Below, piece after piece: positions 21,799 to 29,631 of a stretch of 64,000 bases of DNA (the stretch's first letter is position 1; each line of letters begins with the position of its first letter). The DNA is from Actinoplanes sichuanensis (GTDB lineage Bacteria; Actinomycetota; Actinomycetes; Mycobacteriales; Micromonosporaceae). Both the position numbers and the translations under genes were made by a program. The notes beneath the pieces were generated by a model. The model worked only from the letters and a program-made list of their open reading frames with translations, ran no database searches and was not told the origin of the DNA. The DNA is taken from NCBI RefSeq assembly GCF_033097365.1, contig NZ_AP028461.1:7378001-7442000 (forward strand). Reading direction: 5' to 3'.

Positions 21799-22968
21799 GT
21801 GGACCTTGAGTTTTCCGACCCGTCGTTCGTCCGGGATCCCTATCCCGCTCTGGCGCGGCTGCGGGAGCAGGCCGACCTGGGTTTTCATGAGCCGAGCGGG
21901 CGCTGGCTGGCGGTCAGCCACGCGGCCGTGGACGCCGTTCTGCGGGATCGGCGGCTCGGGCGGTTCTGGCGGGACGAGGAGCCGGCCGCCGTCTTCGAGC
22001 CGTTCAATCTGCTGCACCGGCATCAGATGATGGAGAACGAGCCGCCCGTGCACACCCGGTTGCGGGCGTTGGTGGCGAAGGCGTTCGCGCGCGGCCACAT
22101 CGAGCGGCTGCGAGCCACGGTGGCGGCCGAGGCGACCGCGCTGGTCGAGGCGGCCGGGTCCGATTTCGATCTGCTGACCGATCTCGCCGAACCACTGGCG
22201 GTCACCGTGATCGCCGAGTTGCTGGGCGTTCCGGCGGACGAGCGGGACCGGCTGCGGCCCTGGTCGGCGGCGATGGTCCGGATGTACGAGGTGAACCGCA
22301 CCCCGGAAGTGGAGGCGGCCGCGCTGGAGGCGTGCCGGGACTTCGCCGAGTACATGCGGGAGCTGGCCGAACGTAAGGCCGCCGCACCCGGGGACGATCT
22401 GATCAGCCATCTGGTGTCGGTGCGGGACGGGTCCGACCGGCTGTCCGCGGAGGAGCTGGTGGCGTCGGCGATCCTGCTGCTCAACGCCGGTCACGAGGCG
22501 TCGGTCAACGGGCTCGGCAACGGGATGGTGGCGCTGCTCGACCACCCCGGCGAGTTGGCCCGGCTGCGAGCCGACCGGGAGCTGGTGCCGACCGCGGTCG
22601 AGGAGATGCTGCGGTACGACTCGCCGTCGCAACTGTTCGTGCGGACGGCCGCGGCGGATGTGCGGATCGGCGGGGTGACCGTTCCACAGGGGGCCGAGGT
22701 GGCGGCGCTGCTGGGGGCCGCGAACCGGGACCCGGCGGTGTTCGCCGACCCCGACCGGTTCGACGCCGGCCGGGTGCCGAACACGCACATGAGTTTCGGG
22801 GCGGGGCTGCACTTCTGCCTGGGCGCCCCGCTCGCCCGGATCGAGATGCAGGCCGCCCTGACCGCCCTGCTGGAACACGCGCCACGGCTGGAACTGGCCG
22901 AGGAACCGGTTCGCAACCCGGGGTTCGTGCTGCGCGGATACGAGTCGGTCCGGCTGGACGTGATGTGA
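21799..22968 (+). CDS. Cytochrome P450
   Basis: The protein has about 389 residues, typical of soluble bacterial CYP107/CYP105-like enzymes. Visible motifs are HTRLRALVAKAF (C-helix), the I-helix NAGHEASVNG, ExxR in EEMLR, and the heme loop FGAGLHFCLG with Cys340. The I-helix normally reads (A/G)GxxTT or AGxET; here the proton-relay Thr is Ser (HEAS), a modest change that may alter chemistry. The start GTG 21799 gives VDLEFSDPSF, the usual N-terminus. An in-frame start at 21730 would add 23 poorly conserved residues. No ferredoxin or reductase gene is adjacent, so electrons come from elsewhere. The lipid-kinase gene follows after 23 bp and may be co-transcribed. Confidence 0.92.
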   Translation: MDLEFSDPSFVRDPYPALARLREQADLGFHEPSGRWLAVSHAAVDAVLRDRRLGRFWRDEEPAAVFEPFNLLHRHQMMENEPPVHTRLRALVAKAFARGHIERLRATVAAEATALVEAAGSDFDLLTDLAEPLAVTVIAELLGVPADERDRLRPWSAAMVRMYEVNRTPEVEAAALEACRDFAEYMRELAERKAAAPGDDLISHLVSVRDGSDRLSAEELVASAILLLNAGHEASVNGLGNGMVALLDHPGELARLRADRELVPTAVEEMLRYDSPSQLFVRTAAADVRIGGVTVPQGAEVAALLGAANRDPAVFADPDRFDAGRVPNTHMSFGAGLHFCLGAPLARIEMQAALTALLEHAPRLELAEEPVRNPGFVLRGYESVRLDVM

Positions 22969-22991
22969 TCTCCGGACGGTAGGGTCGGCCG

Positions 22992-23921
22992 GTGCGGACG
23001 AAGCAGGAGCTGACCGAGGACATCCGGCGCGAACGTCGGGCGGCGCTCGTCGTGAACGCGCGGTCGCGGCGCGGGCGGCAGCTTTACGCCGACGCGCGCG
23101 CCCGTCTGCTCGCCGCCGGGTTCGAGCTGCTCGGATCGTATGCCGTGGACCGGCCCGGCGAGCTGGAGAAGTCGCTGGCGGCGGCCCTCGCGCACCACCC
23201 GGACCTGCTGGTCGCCGGTGGCGGCGACGGCACGATCAGCACGGCCGGGCGGATGCTCGCCCACCGCGACGTGGCTCTCGGTCTGCTTCCCCTCGGCACC
23301 ACGAACAATTTCGCGCGTACGGTCGGAATCCTCCCGGATCTCGATGAGGCGGTGTCGACGCTCGTCGACGGCAAGGTCATCGACGTCGACCTGGGGATCG
23401 CCGGTGACATGCCGTTCACCAACCACGTCGGGGCCGGGCTGTCCGCCGAGATCATGATCAACGTGCCGAGCCGGTTGAAACGGGTGATCGGGCGGATCGC
23501 CTACCCGATCACCGCGCTCGGGCTGCTCACCAGGCATCGGCCGCTGAAGGTCACGGTCCGGGCCGACGGGCGGGAGATCGTCTATCACACCCACCAGGTC
23601 TACGTGGCCAACGGCGGCTTCCACGCCGGCCGGCCGATCACCGCCGACGCGCACGCCGACGACCGGCTGCTCGTCGCCTACCCGGTGGGTGGGGCCTCGA
23701 AGCTGGAACTGGTTCGCGAGACCGCCCGCAACGCGCTCACCGGGCATCGTCGGACGCTGCGTGAGCAGCCGTTCCTCGCGGTCGGCGAGCTGTGGCTGGA
23801 GACCGACCGCCCGGCCCACGTGGAGGTCGACGGCGAACCGTGCGGCGCGACCCCGCTACGGGTGGCCGTCGACCCCAACGCTCTACGGATCATGGCCCCG
23901 CCCGGGACCCCGGATCACTAG
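22992..23921 (+). CDS. Diacylglycerol-kinase-fold lipid kinase (YegS/DgkB-like)
   Basis: The protein has 309 residues. ATP-binding motif GGGDGT is at 76-81, followed by LPLGTTNNFAR, the conserved nucleotide and Mg2+ region of DAGK_cat proteins. The C-terminal beta-sandwich has NGGFHAGRPI and VEVDGEP, as in YegS and DgkB. It is likely to phosphorylate a membrane lipid such as diacylglycerol, a sphingoid-like lipid or phosphatidylglycerol; the substrate is not visible. The start is GTG 22992, 23 bp downstream of the P450 stop. The last bases form CTAG, which gives this gene and the convergent gene their TAG stops. Confidence 0.9.
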   Translation: MRTKQELTEDIRRERRAALVVNARSRRGRQLYADARARLLAAGFELLGSYAVDRPGELEKSLAAALAHHPDLLVAGGGDGTISTAGRMLAHRDVALGLLPLGTTNNFARTVGILPDLDEAVSTLVDGKVIDVDLGIAGDMPFTNHVGAGLSAEIMINVPSRLKRVIGRIAYPITALGLLTRHRPLKVTVRADGREIVYHTHQVYVANGGFHAGRPITADAHADDRLLVAYPVGGASKLELVRETARNALTGHRRTLREQPFLAVGELWLETDRPAHVEVDGEPCGATPLRVAVDPNALRIMAPPGTPDH

Positions 23922-24988
23922 TTCCCCGGATCGGTGATCCTGCTCAGCCAGGTGGCCGCCTCGGACTCGGGCAGCTTCCGGTCGAGGGTGATCTCCGGGT
24001 GCATCAGCGGGTAGACGCGGCCGGTGTTCCAGGAGCGGGCGTACGACGGCTTGTCCAGCACCACCACCCGATGGCCCTCGAGCACCGGGATGTCGGCTGG
24101 GCGTCCCTCGCCCCAGATCCGTTCGCCGTCCGCACCGAACAGCTCGAACTGGCCTCGTACCCCGCCGGACGGTTGCATCTCCGGGCCGTCGGTGGCGGCG
24201 GCGATCCAGGCCGGCGCCGGACGGGTGCCCTCGATGAGGCCCTGTGCCGGGTCGCCGATCAGGGTCGCGGCCAGCAGGGTGTGCAGCTGGAAGTTGTCAC
24301 CGACCCCACTGACGGTCAGGCGGAACGCCCGGCCGGTCGGGCGGTGGATGACCAGGAACGGCTCGTCGTCGAGCACCTGGAGCAGCCCGAACATCCACGG
24401 TGCGGCATCCGCGTGGTCGGTCATCGCGTCGGCCGCGGCGGCCAGCCGCTCCCGGCCGGGGAAGGCCTGGCGCACCCGCTTCTGCTGGAGCGGCAGGAGC
24501 AGGCTCGGGATCCACTCGTCGACGGTAAAGAACGACTCGGTGATCCGGATGCCCTCCTCCCGGGAGATCCCGGCCTGTGCGGCGGCCCGGGCGGCCCGGT
24601 CGATCAGCGCGTCGGCCTCCTCCTGGCTGCCCGGAGCCTCGAACCCGCCGCCGTCCTTGTCGGCCAGGACGGGGAAGCGGGCGGCGTGCTCGAGCCCGTC
24701 GGTGACCCGCTCGACCAGGACCTCCAGCAGGACGAACGGGTCGGCGCCGGCCTCGACCAGCCCGGCCGCGACCTGGGCCAGCTGACCGCCGTTGCCGATC
24801 GACACCTGCCGGACCGCGGGGAGCAGCCGGCGGACCCCCTCGGTCAGCTCGGCCGGGCCGGCCCCGTCGAGGGAACGGATGATCCCGCGCATCGCCGCCG
24901 CCGACGCGTCCTCGTCGAGGGCGATGACACCCTGGGCCAGATCCTCGCAGAAGTCCGGCAATGTGCGTTTCTTACGCCTCCACCACAT
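23918..24988 (-). CDS. Uncharacterised actinobacterial protein (356 aa)
   Basis: I do not recognise a family. The protein starts ATG 24988 with a basic N-terminus (MWWRRKKR), then an all-helical half (about 10-190) and a more beta-rich C-terminal half with repeated Trp/Pro turns. There is no signal peptide, membrane span, nucleotide motif or clustered Cys/His. The even hydrophobic pattern and codon use support a real, soluble protein. It lies downstream of the TauE/SafE gene on the same strand, but a 13-bp terminator hairpin stands between them, so it probably has its own promoter. Its end overlaps the lipid kinase by four bases. Confidence 0.7.
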   Translation of the reverse strand: MWWRRKKRTLPDFCEDLAQGVIALDEDASAAAMRGIIRSLDGAGPAELTEGVRRLLPAVRQVSIGNGGQLAQVAAGLVEAGADPFVLLEVLVERVTDGLEHAARFPVLADKDGGGFEAPGSQEEADALIDRAARAAAQAGISREEGIRITESFFTVDEWIPSLLLPLQQKRVRQAFPGRERLAAAADAMTDHADAAPWMFGLLQVLDDEPFLVIHRPTGRAFRLTVSGVGDNFQLHTLLAATLIGDPAQGLIEGTRPAPAWIAAATDGPEMQPSGGVRGQFELFGADGERIWGEGRPADIPVLEGHRVVVLDKPSYARSWNTGRVYPLMHPEITLDRKLPESEAATWLSRITDPGN

Positions 24989-25007
24989 CGGCGCATCGTA
25001 GAAGCGC

Positions 25008-25038
25008 GATGCCGGGGTCCGCAGGGGACCCCGGCATC
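25008..25038 (-). terminator. Terminator after the TauE/SafE permease gene
   Basis: A perfect 13-bp stem, GATGCCGGGGTCC (25008-25020) with GGACCCCGGCATC (25026-25038), has a five-base loop and lies 18 bases beyond the permease stop on the minus strand. It is one of the strongest hairpins in the window. There is no T-run. Confidence 0.8.
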
Positions 25039-25056
25039 TGCCGCGATTCGGCGCTG

Positions 25057-26007
25057 TCAGGCGTTGGCCGTCGCCTTGTCGTCGGGCACCGCGCCGGTGG
25101 CCGTGGCACCCTCCGCCTCGGCGATGATCTGCTTGTCCTCGGCGGCGTGCTTGCGGTACTGGAGCACCGAGTAGACGATCGCGGCGGCCCAGGCGACGTA
25201 GATGACGGCGTAGAAGACGTAGCGGACCGCGTCGGGGGCGTCGATCCAGTCGCTGCGCAGCAGGGACCGGGTGTTGGTCAGGATGATCACACCACCGACC
25301 GCGGCGCCGAGGACGCGCGGCGGGATGTGCCGGACCAGCCAGGCGGCGAGCGGGGCGGCGATCACGCCACCGATCAGCAGGGCCAGCACCCAGCCGTAGT
25401 CGATGTTCTCGCTGCCGATGCCCCAGATGAAGCCGAGGCTGGCGGCGATGGCGACGAGGAACTCGCTGGTGTCGATCGAGCCGATCGTCTTGCGGGGTTC
25501 GAGCCGGCCGCTGGCCAGGATCGCCGGGGTGCCGACCGGGCCCCAGCCGCCGCCACCGGTGGCGTCGACGAAGCCGCCGACCAGGCCGAGCGGGGTGAGG
25601 AACCGCTTGCGCAGCGGCTTGCCGAGCTGACCCTTGGGCAGGCCCTGGAAGGTGAACCGGATGAACACGTACAGACCGAGGACCAGCAGGATGACCGCCA
25701 TCAGCGGCGCGGCGACCTCGGTGGAGATGTTGGAGAGCACGGTGGCCCCGGCGAAGGCGCCGATCGCGCCCGGGACGCCGATCTTGAGGACGACCTTCCA
25801 GTCGACGTTGCCGAACCGCCAGTGCGAGATGCCGGAGACCAGGGTGGTGCCGATCTCGGCGAGGTGCACGGTGGCCGAGGCGGCCGCCGGGTTCGTGCCG
25901 ATCGCCAGGAGGAGCGTGGTCGAGGTCACGCCGTAGGCCATGCCCAGGCTGCCGTCGACGAGCTGAGCACCCAGCCCGACCAGGGCTAGGAGGAGGAGCT
26001 TCTGCAT
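25057..26007 (-). CDS. TauE/SafE family membrane permease
   Basis: The protein has 316 residues and about eight membrane segments in two similar halves. The N-terminus has GLGAQLVDGSLGMAYG, and GGFVDATGGGGWGP begins the second half; these are the repeated family motifs. Family members export sulfite or organosulfonates or move other small anions. No sulfur-assimilation gene is adjacent to pick the substrate. The C-terminal tail is hydrophilic and Ala/Glu-rich. The start is ATG 26007. The 115 bp to the divergent YjbR gene are unusually AT-rich for this genome and contain an inverted repeat (26063-26081) that may be an operator. Confidence 0.88.
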   Translation of the reverse strand: MQKLLLLALVGLGAQLVDGSLGMAYGVTSTTLLLAIGTNPAAASATVHLAEIGTTLVSGISHWRFGNVDWKVVLKIGVPGAIGAFAGATVLSNISTEVAAPLMAVILLVLGLYVFIRFTFQGLPKGQLGKPLRKRFLTPLGLVGGFVDATGGGGWGPVGTPAILASGRLEPRKTIGSIDTSEFLVAIAASLGFIWGIGSENIDYGWVLALLIGGVIAAPLAAWLVRHIPPRVLGAAVGGVIILTNTRSLLRSDWIDAPDAVRYVFYAVIYVAWAAAIVYSVLQYRKHAAEDKQIIAEAEGATATGAVPDDKATANA

Positions 26008-26062
26008 GTCGGACCGCCGGAGTGGGAGGGGGAATTCCTAGTTCTTGGATCGGAGAATAGAA

Positions 26063-26081
26063 GCCTAGCTAGCCAGTAGGC
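26063..26081. promoter_or_regulatory. Inverted repeat in divergent permease/YjbR promoter
   Basis: GCCTA (26063-26067) and TAGGC (26077-26081) form an inverted repeat with nine bases between. It lies in an AT-rich island 56 bp upstream of the permease start and 42 bp upstream of YjbR. A further CCTAG occurs nearby at 26037-26041. This would suit a dimeric repressor, but the arms are short and no known motif is matched. Confidence 0.35.
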
Positions 26082-26122
26082 AAGCAATCAATTGCCACGG
26101 ATGTCGACAGACATGTTGCAGA

Positions 26123-26518
26123 ATGACCACCGTGAGTGACGCTGATGACGTGCGCCGGGTCGCGCTCGCCCTGCCCGAGGTCGAGGAGATCGACAGTGAC
26201 GGCTTCGACTTCCGGGTCTCCGGGAGGGGATTCGTCTGGTCATATCCGGAACGTCTACCCGGAAAACCGCGGGTGATCCGTACGGATGTGGCGGTTCTGT
26301 TCGTCGGCGACGAAGCGGAGAAACAGGCTCTGCTACTCGGCGAGCCCGACATGTTCTTCACCACACCCGGCTACGACGGGCTACCACTGGTGATGTTGCG
26401 ACTGGAGCGGGTCACACCCGAACGGCTGAGGGAGCTGATCACGGATGCCTGGCGGATGCGGGCCCCGGACGAGATCGAGGCCGGCCTGACGGCCGGCCTC
26501 GAACAGGAATCACGCTGA
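26123..26518 (+). CDS. MmcQ/YjbR family DNA-binding-like protein
   Basis: The protein has 131 residues and a compact alpha/beta fold beginning VRRVALALPEVEE. It has FWSYPER-like (FVWSYPERLP) and PDMFFTTPGYDG segments and ends with LRELITDAWRMRAP, the standard layout of the YjbR/CyaY-like superfamily. Its biochemical role is not established; the double-wing fold suggests nucleic-acid or small-ligand binding. The ATG at 26123 diverges from the permease. It is followed by a GC hairpin before the convergent copper gene. Confidence 0.85.
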   Translation: MTTVSDADDVRRVALALPEVEEIDSDGFDFRVSGRGFVWSYPERLPGKPRVIRTDVAVLFVGDEAEKQALLLGEPDMFFTTPGYDGLPLVMLRLERVTPERLRELITDAWRMRAPDEIEAGLTAGLEQESR

Positions 26519-26545
26519 TCGAACGCGCACTGCGGCGGGCGGCGC

Positions 26546-26565
26546 CCCGCGGCACGGACCGCGGG
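26546..26565. terminator. GC-rich hairpin between convergent genes
   Basis: CCCGCGG (26546-26552) pairs with CCGCGGG (26559-26565) across a six-base loop, in the 62 bp between the YjbR stop and the YcnI stop. It could end both transcripts. The surroundings are almost pure G/C, so chance pairing is harder to exclude than for the longer stems. Confidence 0.5.
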
Positions 26566-26580
26566 CCGGGCGCGCGGGCG

Positions 26581-27300
26581 TCAGGCGGCCGGCGTGGTGG
26601 TGCTCGCGGCCTTGCGGTAGGCGAGCAGGCCCAGGATCAGGCCGGCCAGACCGGCGACCAGGCCGGCGATGCCCCAGGCAGCGCCACTGTCGCCGGTGTC
26701 GCCCTCCTCGGCGGCCGCGGCGGCGGTCGGGGTGGGCGCGGCCGCGGACGGGGCCGCTCCGGCGGCGGCGAGCTTCAGGACCGGGGCCGGGCTCTCCGGC
26801 TCGGTGCCGTCGGTGGCGGGCTCGTCGATCCAGCGGACCACGGTGCCGTCGGAGTACGTCTGGAGCGCCTTGAAGACCAGCTGGTCGACCTCCGGCAGCG
26901 GCCCGAGCGACACGTCGAACTCCTGGAAGGTGCCCGGCTTGATCTCCGAACCGGCCGCCGCGGTCCAGGTGATCTTGCTGACCGCCTCGGTGATCTCACT
27001 CTCGTGGACCTTGACCGGGGTGGCCAGCTTCGACTTCTCGGCGACCGCGGTCCAGCCCGGCACCGGCTTGACCGACACCGACCCGATCGGGCTCTCCGCC
27101 GGCAGGTTGACCTCCAGTTTGGTGGTCGACTCGCTGTCGCTCTCGTTCGGGACCCGGAACGACACCTTCGTGTAGCCGCCCTGGGTGGCGGTACCCGGGT
27201 TGACCGTCACGTGCGCGGCGGCCGGCCCGGCCACGCCGAGCACGAACACGGCGGCGACGGCGGAGATGGTGGCGACGCGCCGCAGCGCGGACTGCTTCAT
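26581..27300 (-). CDS. ycnI: YcnI-like (DUF1775) copper-associated secreted protein
   Basis: The protein has 239 residues, taking ATG 27300, which has GGGG about seven bases upstream. A signal peptide ends GPAAA, leaving His30 as the mature N-terminus (HVTVNP). YcnI proteins use that N-terminal His, together with a Trp and Glu, to bind copper. Beta-sandwich segments follow (SFRVPNES, PGWTA, TWTAAAGS). An Ala/Pro linker then leads to a C-terminal membrane helix and the basic tail LLAYRKAA. It is thus held on the outer face of the membrane. The gene starts 11 bp after the CopC gene in the same operon, a pairing common in actinobacteria for copper uptake or tolerance. Confidence 0.9.
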   Translation of the reverse strand: MKQSALRRVATISAVAAVFVLGVAGPAAAHVTVNPGTATQGGYTKVSFRVPNESDSESTTKLEVNLPAESPIGSVSVKPVPGWTAVAEKSKLATPVKVHESEITEAVSKITWTAAAGSEIKPGTFQEFDVSLGPLPEVDQLVFKALQTYSDGTVVRWIDEPATDGTEPESPAPVLKLAAAGAAPSAAAPTPTAAAAAEEGDTGDSGAAWGIAGLVAGLAGLILGLLAYRKAASTTTPAA

Positions 27301-27311
27301 GGGGGACCCCT

Positions 27312-27965
27312 TCACGCCTTGCGGCGACGGATGAACAGGAAAGCGGCGCCGGCGGCGAGGACGACCACGATGCCGGCGATGAGACCATACAGCGTAGAAT
27401 TTGACGACTCTTCGGACTTTTCCGCCAGGTCGACGGTGGCCGGGGAGGTGGTGGCCGGGGAGGTGGTGGCCGAGGAGGTGGTCGCCGCGGGCGCCGGCTC
27501 CGTCGTCGCCGCAAGGGACGGCGGGGCGGACGACGGCTCGACTGCCGCCGGGTCGTTCACGGTGAACTGGTACGACCCCTTCACGGTGTGCCCGTCCGTG
27601 GAGACGACCTGGTAGGCCACCGTGTAGACACCGTTGACGAGCGGCGCGCCGAAGGTCACCGAGCCGGTCGCCCCGTCCACCTTCGGGTCCGAGGTCGCCA
27701 CCTTCGCCTTGGCGGCGTCACTGACCGTGATCGTGGTGTAGTCGGGGTTCAGCTTCTGCAGGAACCGCAGCTTCACCTCGGAGGGCGACTTCTTCAGGGT
27801 GGCGTTCTTCGCCGGGTTCGCCTCGGCCAGCGCGTTGTGCGCCCACGCCGGAACGCCGGGCAGCAGCACGGCGAGCAGCGCGGCCAGGGCCAGCAGGGGC
27901 CGGCTCAGGCGGGTGGCCGCTCGCCCGGAATGGCGAAGACCGCGGATCCGATCGGTGTGGTCCAT
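27312..27965 (-). CDS. copC: CopC-domain copper-binding membrane-anchored protein
   Basis: The protein has 217 residues. The signal peptide ends PAWA and the mature protein begins with His43 (HNALAEANP), the copper-ligand His of CopC. The core contains PSEVKLRF, ASVTF-like strands and STDGHTVKG, with the second His/Asp copper site. A Ser/Thr/Pro/Ala spacer rich in TTS repeats then leads to a C-terminal membrane helix and RRRKA. ATG 27965 is chosen because longer in-frame forms lack a signal peptide at the N-terminus. It forms an operon with ycnI and diverges from the PepSY membrane protein. CopC-YcnI pairs without CopD occur in actinobacteria; CopD is not present here. Confidence 0.9.
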   Translation of the reverse strand: MDHTDRIRGLRHSGRAATRLSRPLLALAALLAVLLPGVPAWAHNALAEANPAKNATLKKSPSEVKLRFLQKLNPDYTTITVSDAAKAKVATSDPKVDGATGSVTFGAPLVNGVYTVAYQVVSTDGHTVKGSYQFTVNDPAAVEPSSAPPSLAATTEPAPAATTSSATTSPATTSPATVDLAEKSEESSNSTLYGLIAGIVVVLAAGAAFLFIRRRKA

Positions 27966-27992
27966 TCGTTCAACAGGTCCTTCTGGGCAGTG

Positions 27993-28025
27993 CCCCACGG
28001 GGTGGCGGTACCCCACGAGATGGGG
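27993..28025. promoter_or_regulatory. Repeated CCCCAC/GTGGGG-type motif in copper intergenic region
   Basis: In the 262-bp divergent region between copC and the PepSY gene, a 33-bp stretch has three related blocks: CCCCACGGGGTGG, GTACCCCAC and GATGGGG. They form overlapping dyads (CCCC..GGGG and GTGG..CCAC). The stretch begins 28 bp upstream of the copC start. Copper repressors of the CsoR class bind G-tract dyads, so it is a candidate operator. The match to a specific consensus is not exact. The rest of the region shows nothing clear. Confidence 0.35.
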
Positions 28026-28227
28026 AGGTCGGTGACGCCCGTTAGTCGCCGGTCGGCGGGCCGTAGTTCCCGGCTCATCGATCTCAAGTGCCTGAAAAGT
28101 CTCTGGGAACTTCGGGGCCACATCCGGCGACCAATGCTGCGACGCCGCCAAGGCCCGGGCGTCGACTGCGTTTCCCCCTGGATGCCGGCGCACTTCCGCG
28201 CCGCCGACACCCTGACGAGGACAGCCG

Positions 28228-29631
28228 ATGGCCGTGACACCCGAACTGACCACCGCGCCGGTGACCCCGGCGGCGCCGCCGGCCCGCGGTTCGCGCCGCA
28301 CCGGCGCGTTCGGCGCCCTGCTGTTGCGCCTGCACTTCTACGCCGGCGTGCTGGTCGCCCCGTTCCTGGCGGTGGCGGCCCTGACCGGGCTGCTCTACAC
28401 GGCGACACCACAGCTCGACGGCATCCTGTACGGCGACAAGCTGACCGCCGCGACCACGAGCGGCCCGGTCCTCCCGCTGGCCGACCAGATCGCCGCCGCC
28501 CGAGCCGCCCACCCGGACGGCACGATCGCGGCAGTGCAGCCGGCCGACGGCGAGCAGACCACCCGGGTCGTGTTCGCCCAGCCCGACCTGGGCGAGAAGC
28601 AGCACACCGTCTACGTCGACCCGCACACCGGCACGGTGCAGGGGCAGCTGACCACCTGGTACGGCTCGACGCCGGTCACCACCTGGCTCGACGACCTGCA
28701 CCGCAACCTGCACCTGGGCGACCTCGGCCGCAACTACTCGGAACTGGCCGCCAGCTGGCTGTGGGTGCTCACCCTGGGCGGGATCGTCCTGTGGTGGCGG
28801 CGCCGGCGCAGCGTACGCAAGATGCTCGCTCCCGAATTGTCGGCGAAGAAGGGCGTGCGCCGGACCCGGGGCTGGCACGCCGCGACCGGCCTGTGGATCA
28901 GCCTCGGCCTACTCATCCTCGCCGCGACCGGTCTCACCTGGTCGCGCTGGGCGGGCGGCAACTTCGAGATCGCGCTCGACGCCCTGGACGGTCGCCGCCC
29001 GGCCCTGGAGGTTCCCGGGGCCACCCCGTCCGCCGGTGGCCACCACGGCGCCGGCAGCGAGGCGCCGGTCGCGGTGGACCCGGCCCAAGCCGACACCGTC
29101 CTGCGGGTGGCCCGGGACAACGGCCTGTCCGGCCCGGTCGAGCTGAGCCTGCCGGAGACCGGTGGCGCCGCCTGGACCGTCTCCGGCATCGACAACACCT
29201 GGCCGGTCAGCCTGGACCGGATCGCCGTCGACCCGGCCACCTCCACCGTGGTCGCCCGCAGCGACTTCGCCGACTGGCCGGTGTTGGCCCAGCTCACCAA
29301 ACTCGGCGTGCAGGCGCACATGGGCATCCTGTTCGGCATCGTCAACCAGCTGCTGCTGGCCGCACTCGCGATCGGTCTGCTGTCGGTGATCCTGTGGGGC
29401 TACCGGATGTGGTGGCAGCGACGGCCGACCCGGGACGACCGCCGTGCCGTGGTCGGCGCCGCACCGGCCCGGGGCGCCTGGCTCGGGCTGCCCGCGTGGG
29501 CGATCGTGGTCGGCGTGCCGGTGGTCTTCGCGCTCGGCTGGGCACTGCCGCTGTTCGGCATCCCGCTGGCCGCCTTCCTGGTGGTCGACGCCCTGCTGTC
29601 GCTGCGCGGCAGACCGTCACACGGTTCTTAG
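28228..29631 (+). CDS. PepSY-associated transmembrane protein (PiuB-like)
   Basis: The protein has 467 residues with four to five membrane helices. The first is at about 30-55 (LRLHFYAGVLVAPF), with the family His. A large extracytoplasmic PepSY-type region follows, with YVDPHTGTVQG. The second and third helices carry DLHRNLHLGD and GWHAATGLWI, and HMGILFGIVNQ lies near the fourth. These conserved His residues mark the PepSY_TM family, whose members act as membrane reductases in iron-siderophore and copper metabolism. A His/Gly loop (GGHHGAG, about 272) might bind metal. The divergent copC-ycnI operon supports a copper role. The 3' end overlaps the convergent gene by 15 bp. Confidence 0.87.
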   Translation: MAVTPELTTAPVTPAAPPARGSRRTGAFGALLLRLHFYAGVLVAPFLAVAALTGLLYTATPQLDGILYGDKLTAATTSGPVLPLADQIAAARAAHPDGTIAAVQPADGEQTTRVVFAQPDLGEKQHTVYVDPHTGTVQGQLTTWYGSTPVTTWLDDLHRNLHLGDLGRNYSELAASWLWVLTLGGIVLWWRRRRSVRKMLAPELSAKKGVRRTRGWHAATGLWISLGLLILAATGLTWSRWAGGNFEIALDALDGRRPALEVPGATPSAGGHHGAGSEAPVAVDPAQADTVLRVARDNGLSGPVELSLPETGGAAWTVSGIDNTWPVSLDRIAVDPATSTVVARSDFADWPVLAQLTKLGVQAHMGILFGIVNQLLLAALAIGLLSVILWGYRMWWQRRPTRDDRRAVVGAAPARGAWLGLPAWAIVVGVPVVFALGWALPLFGIPLAAFLVVDALLSLRGRPSHGS

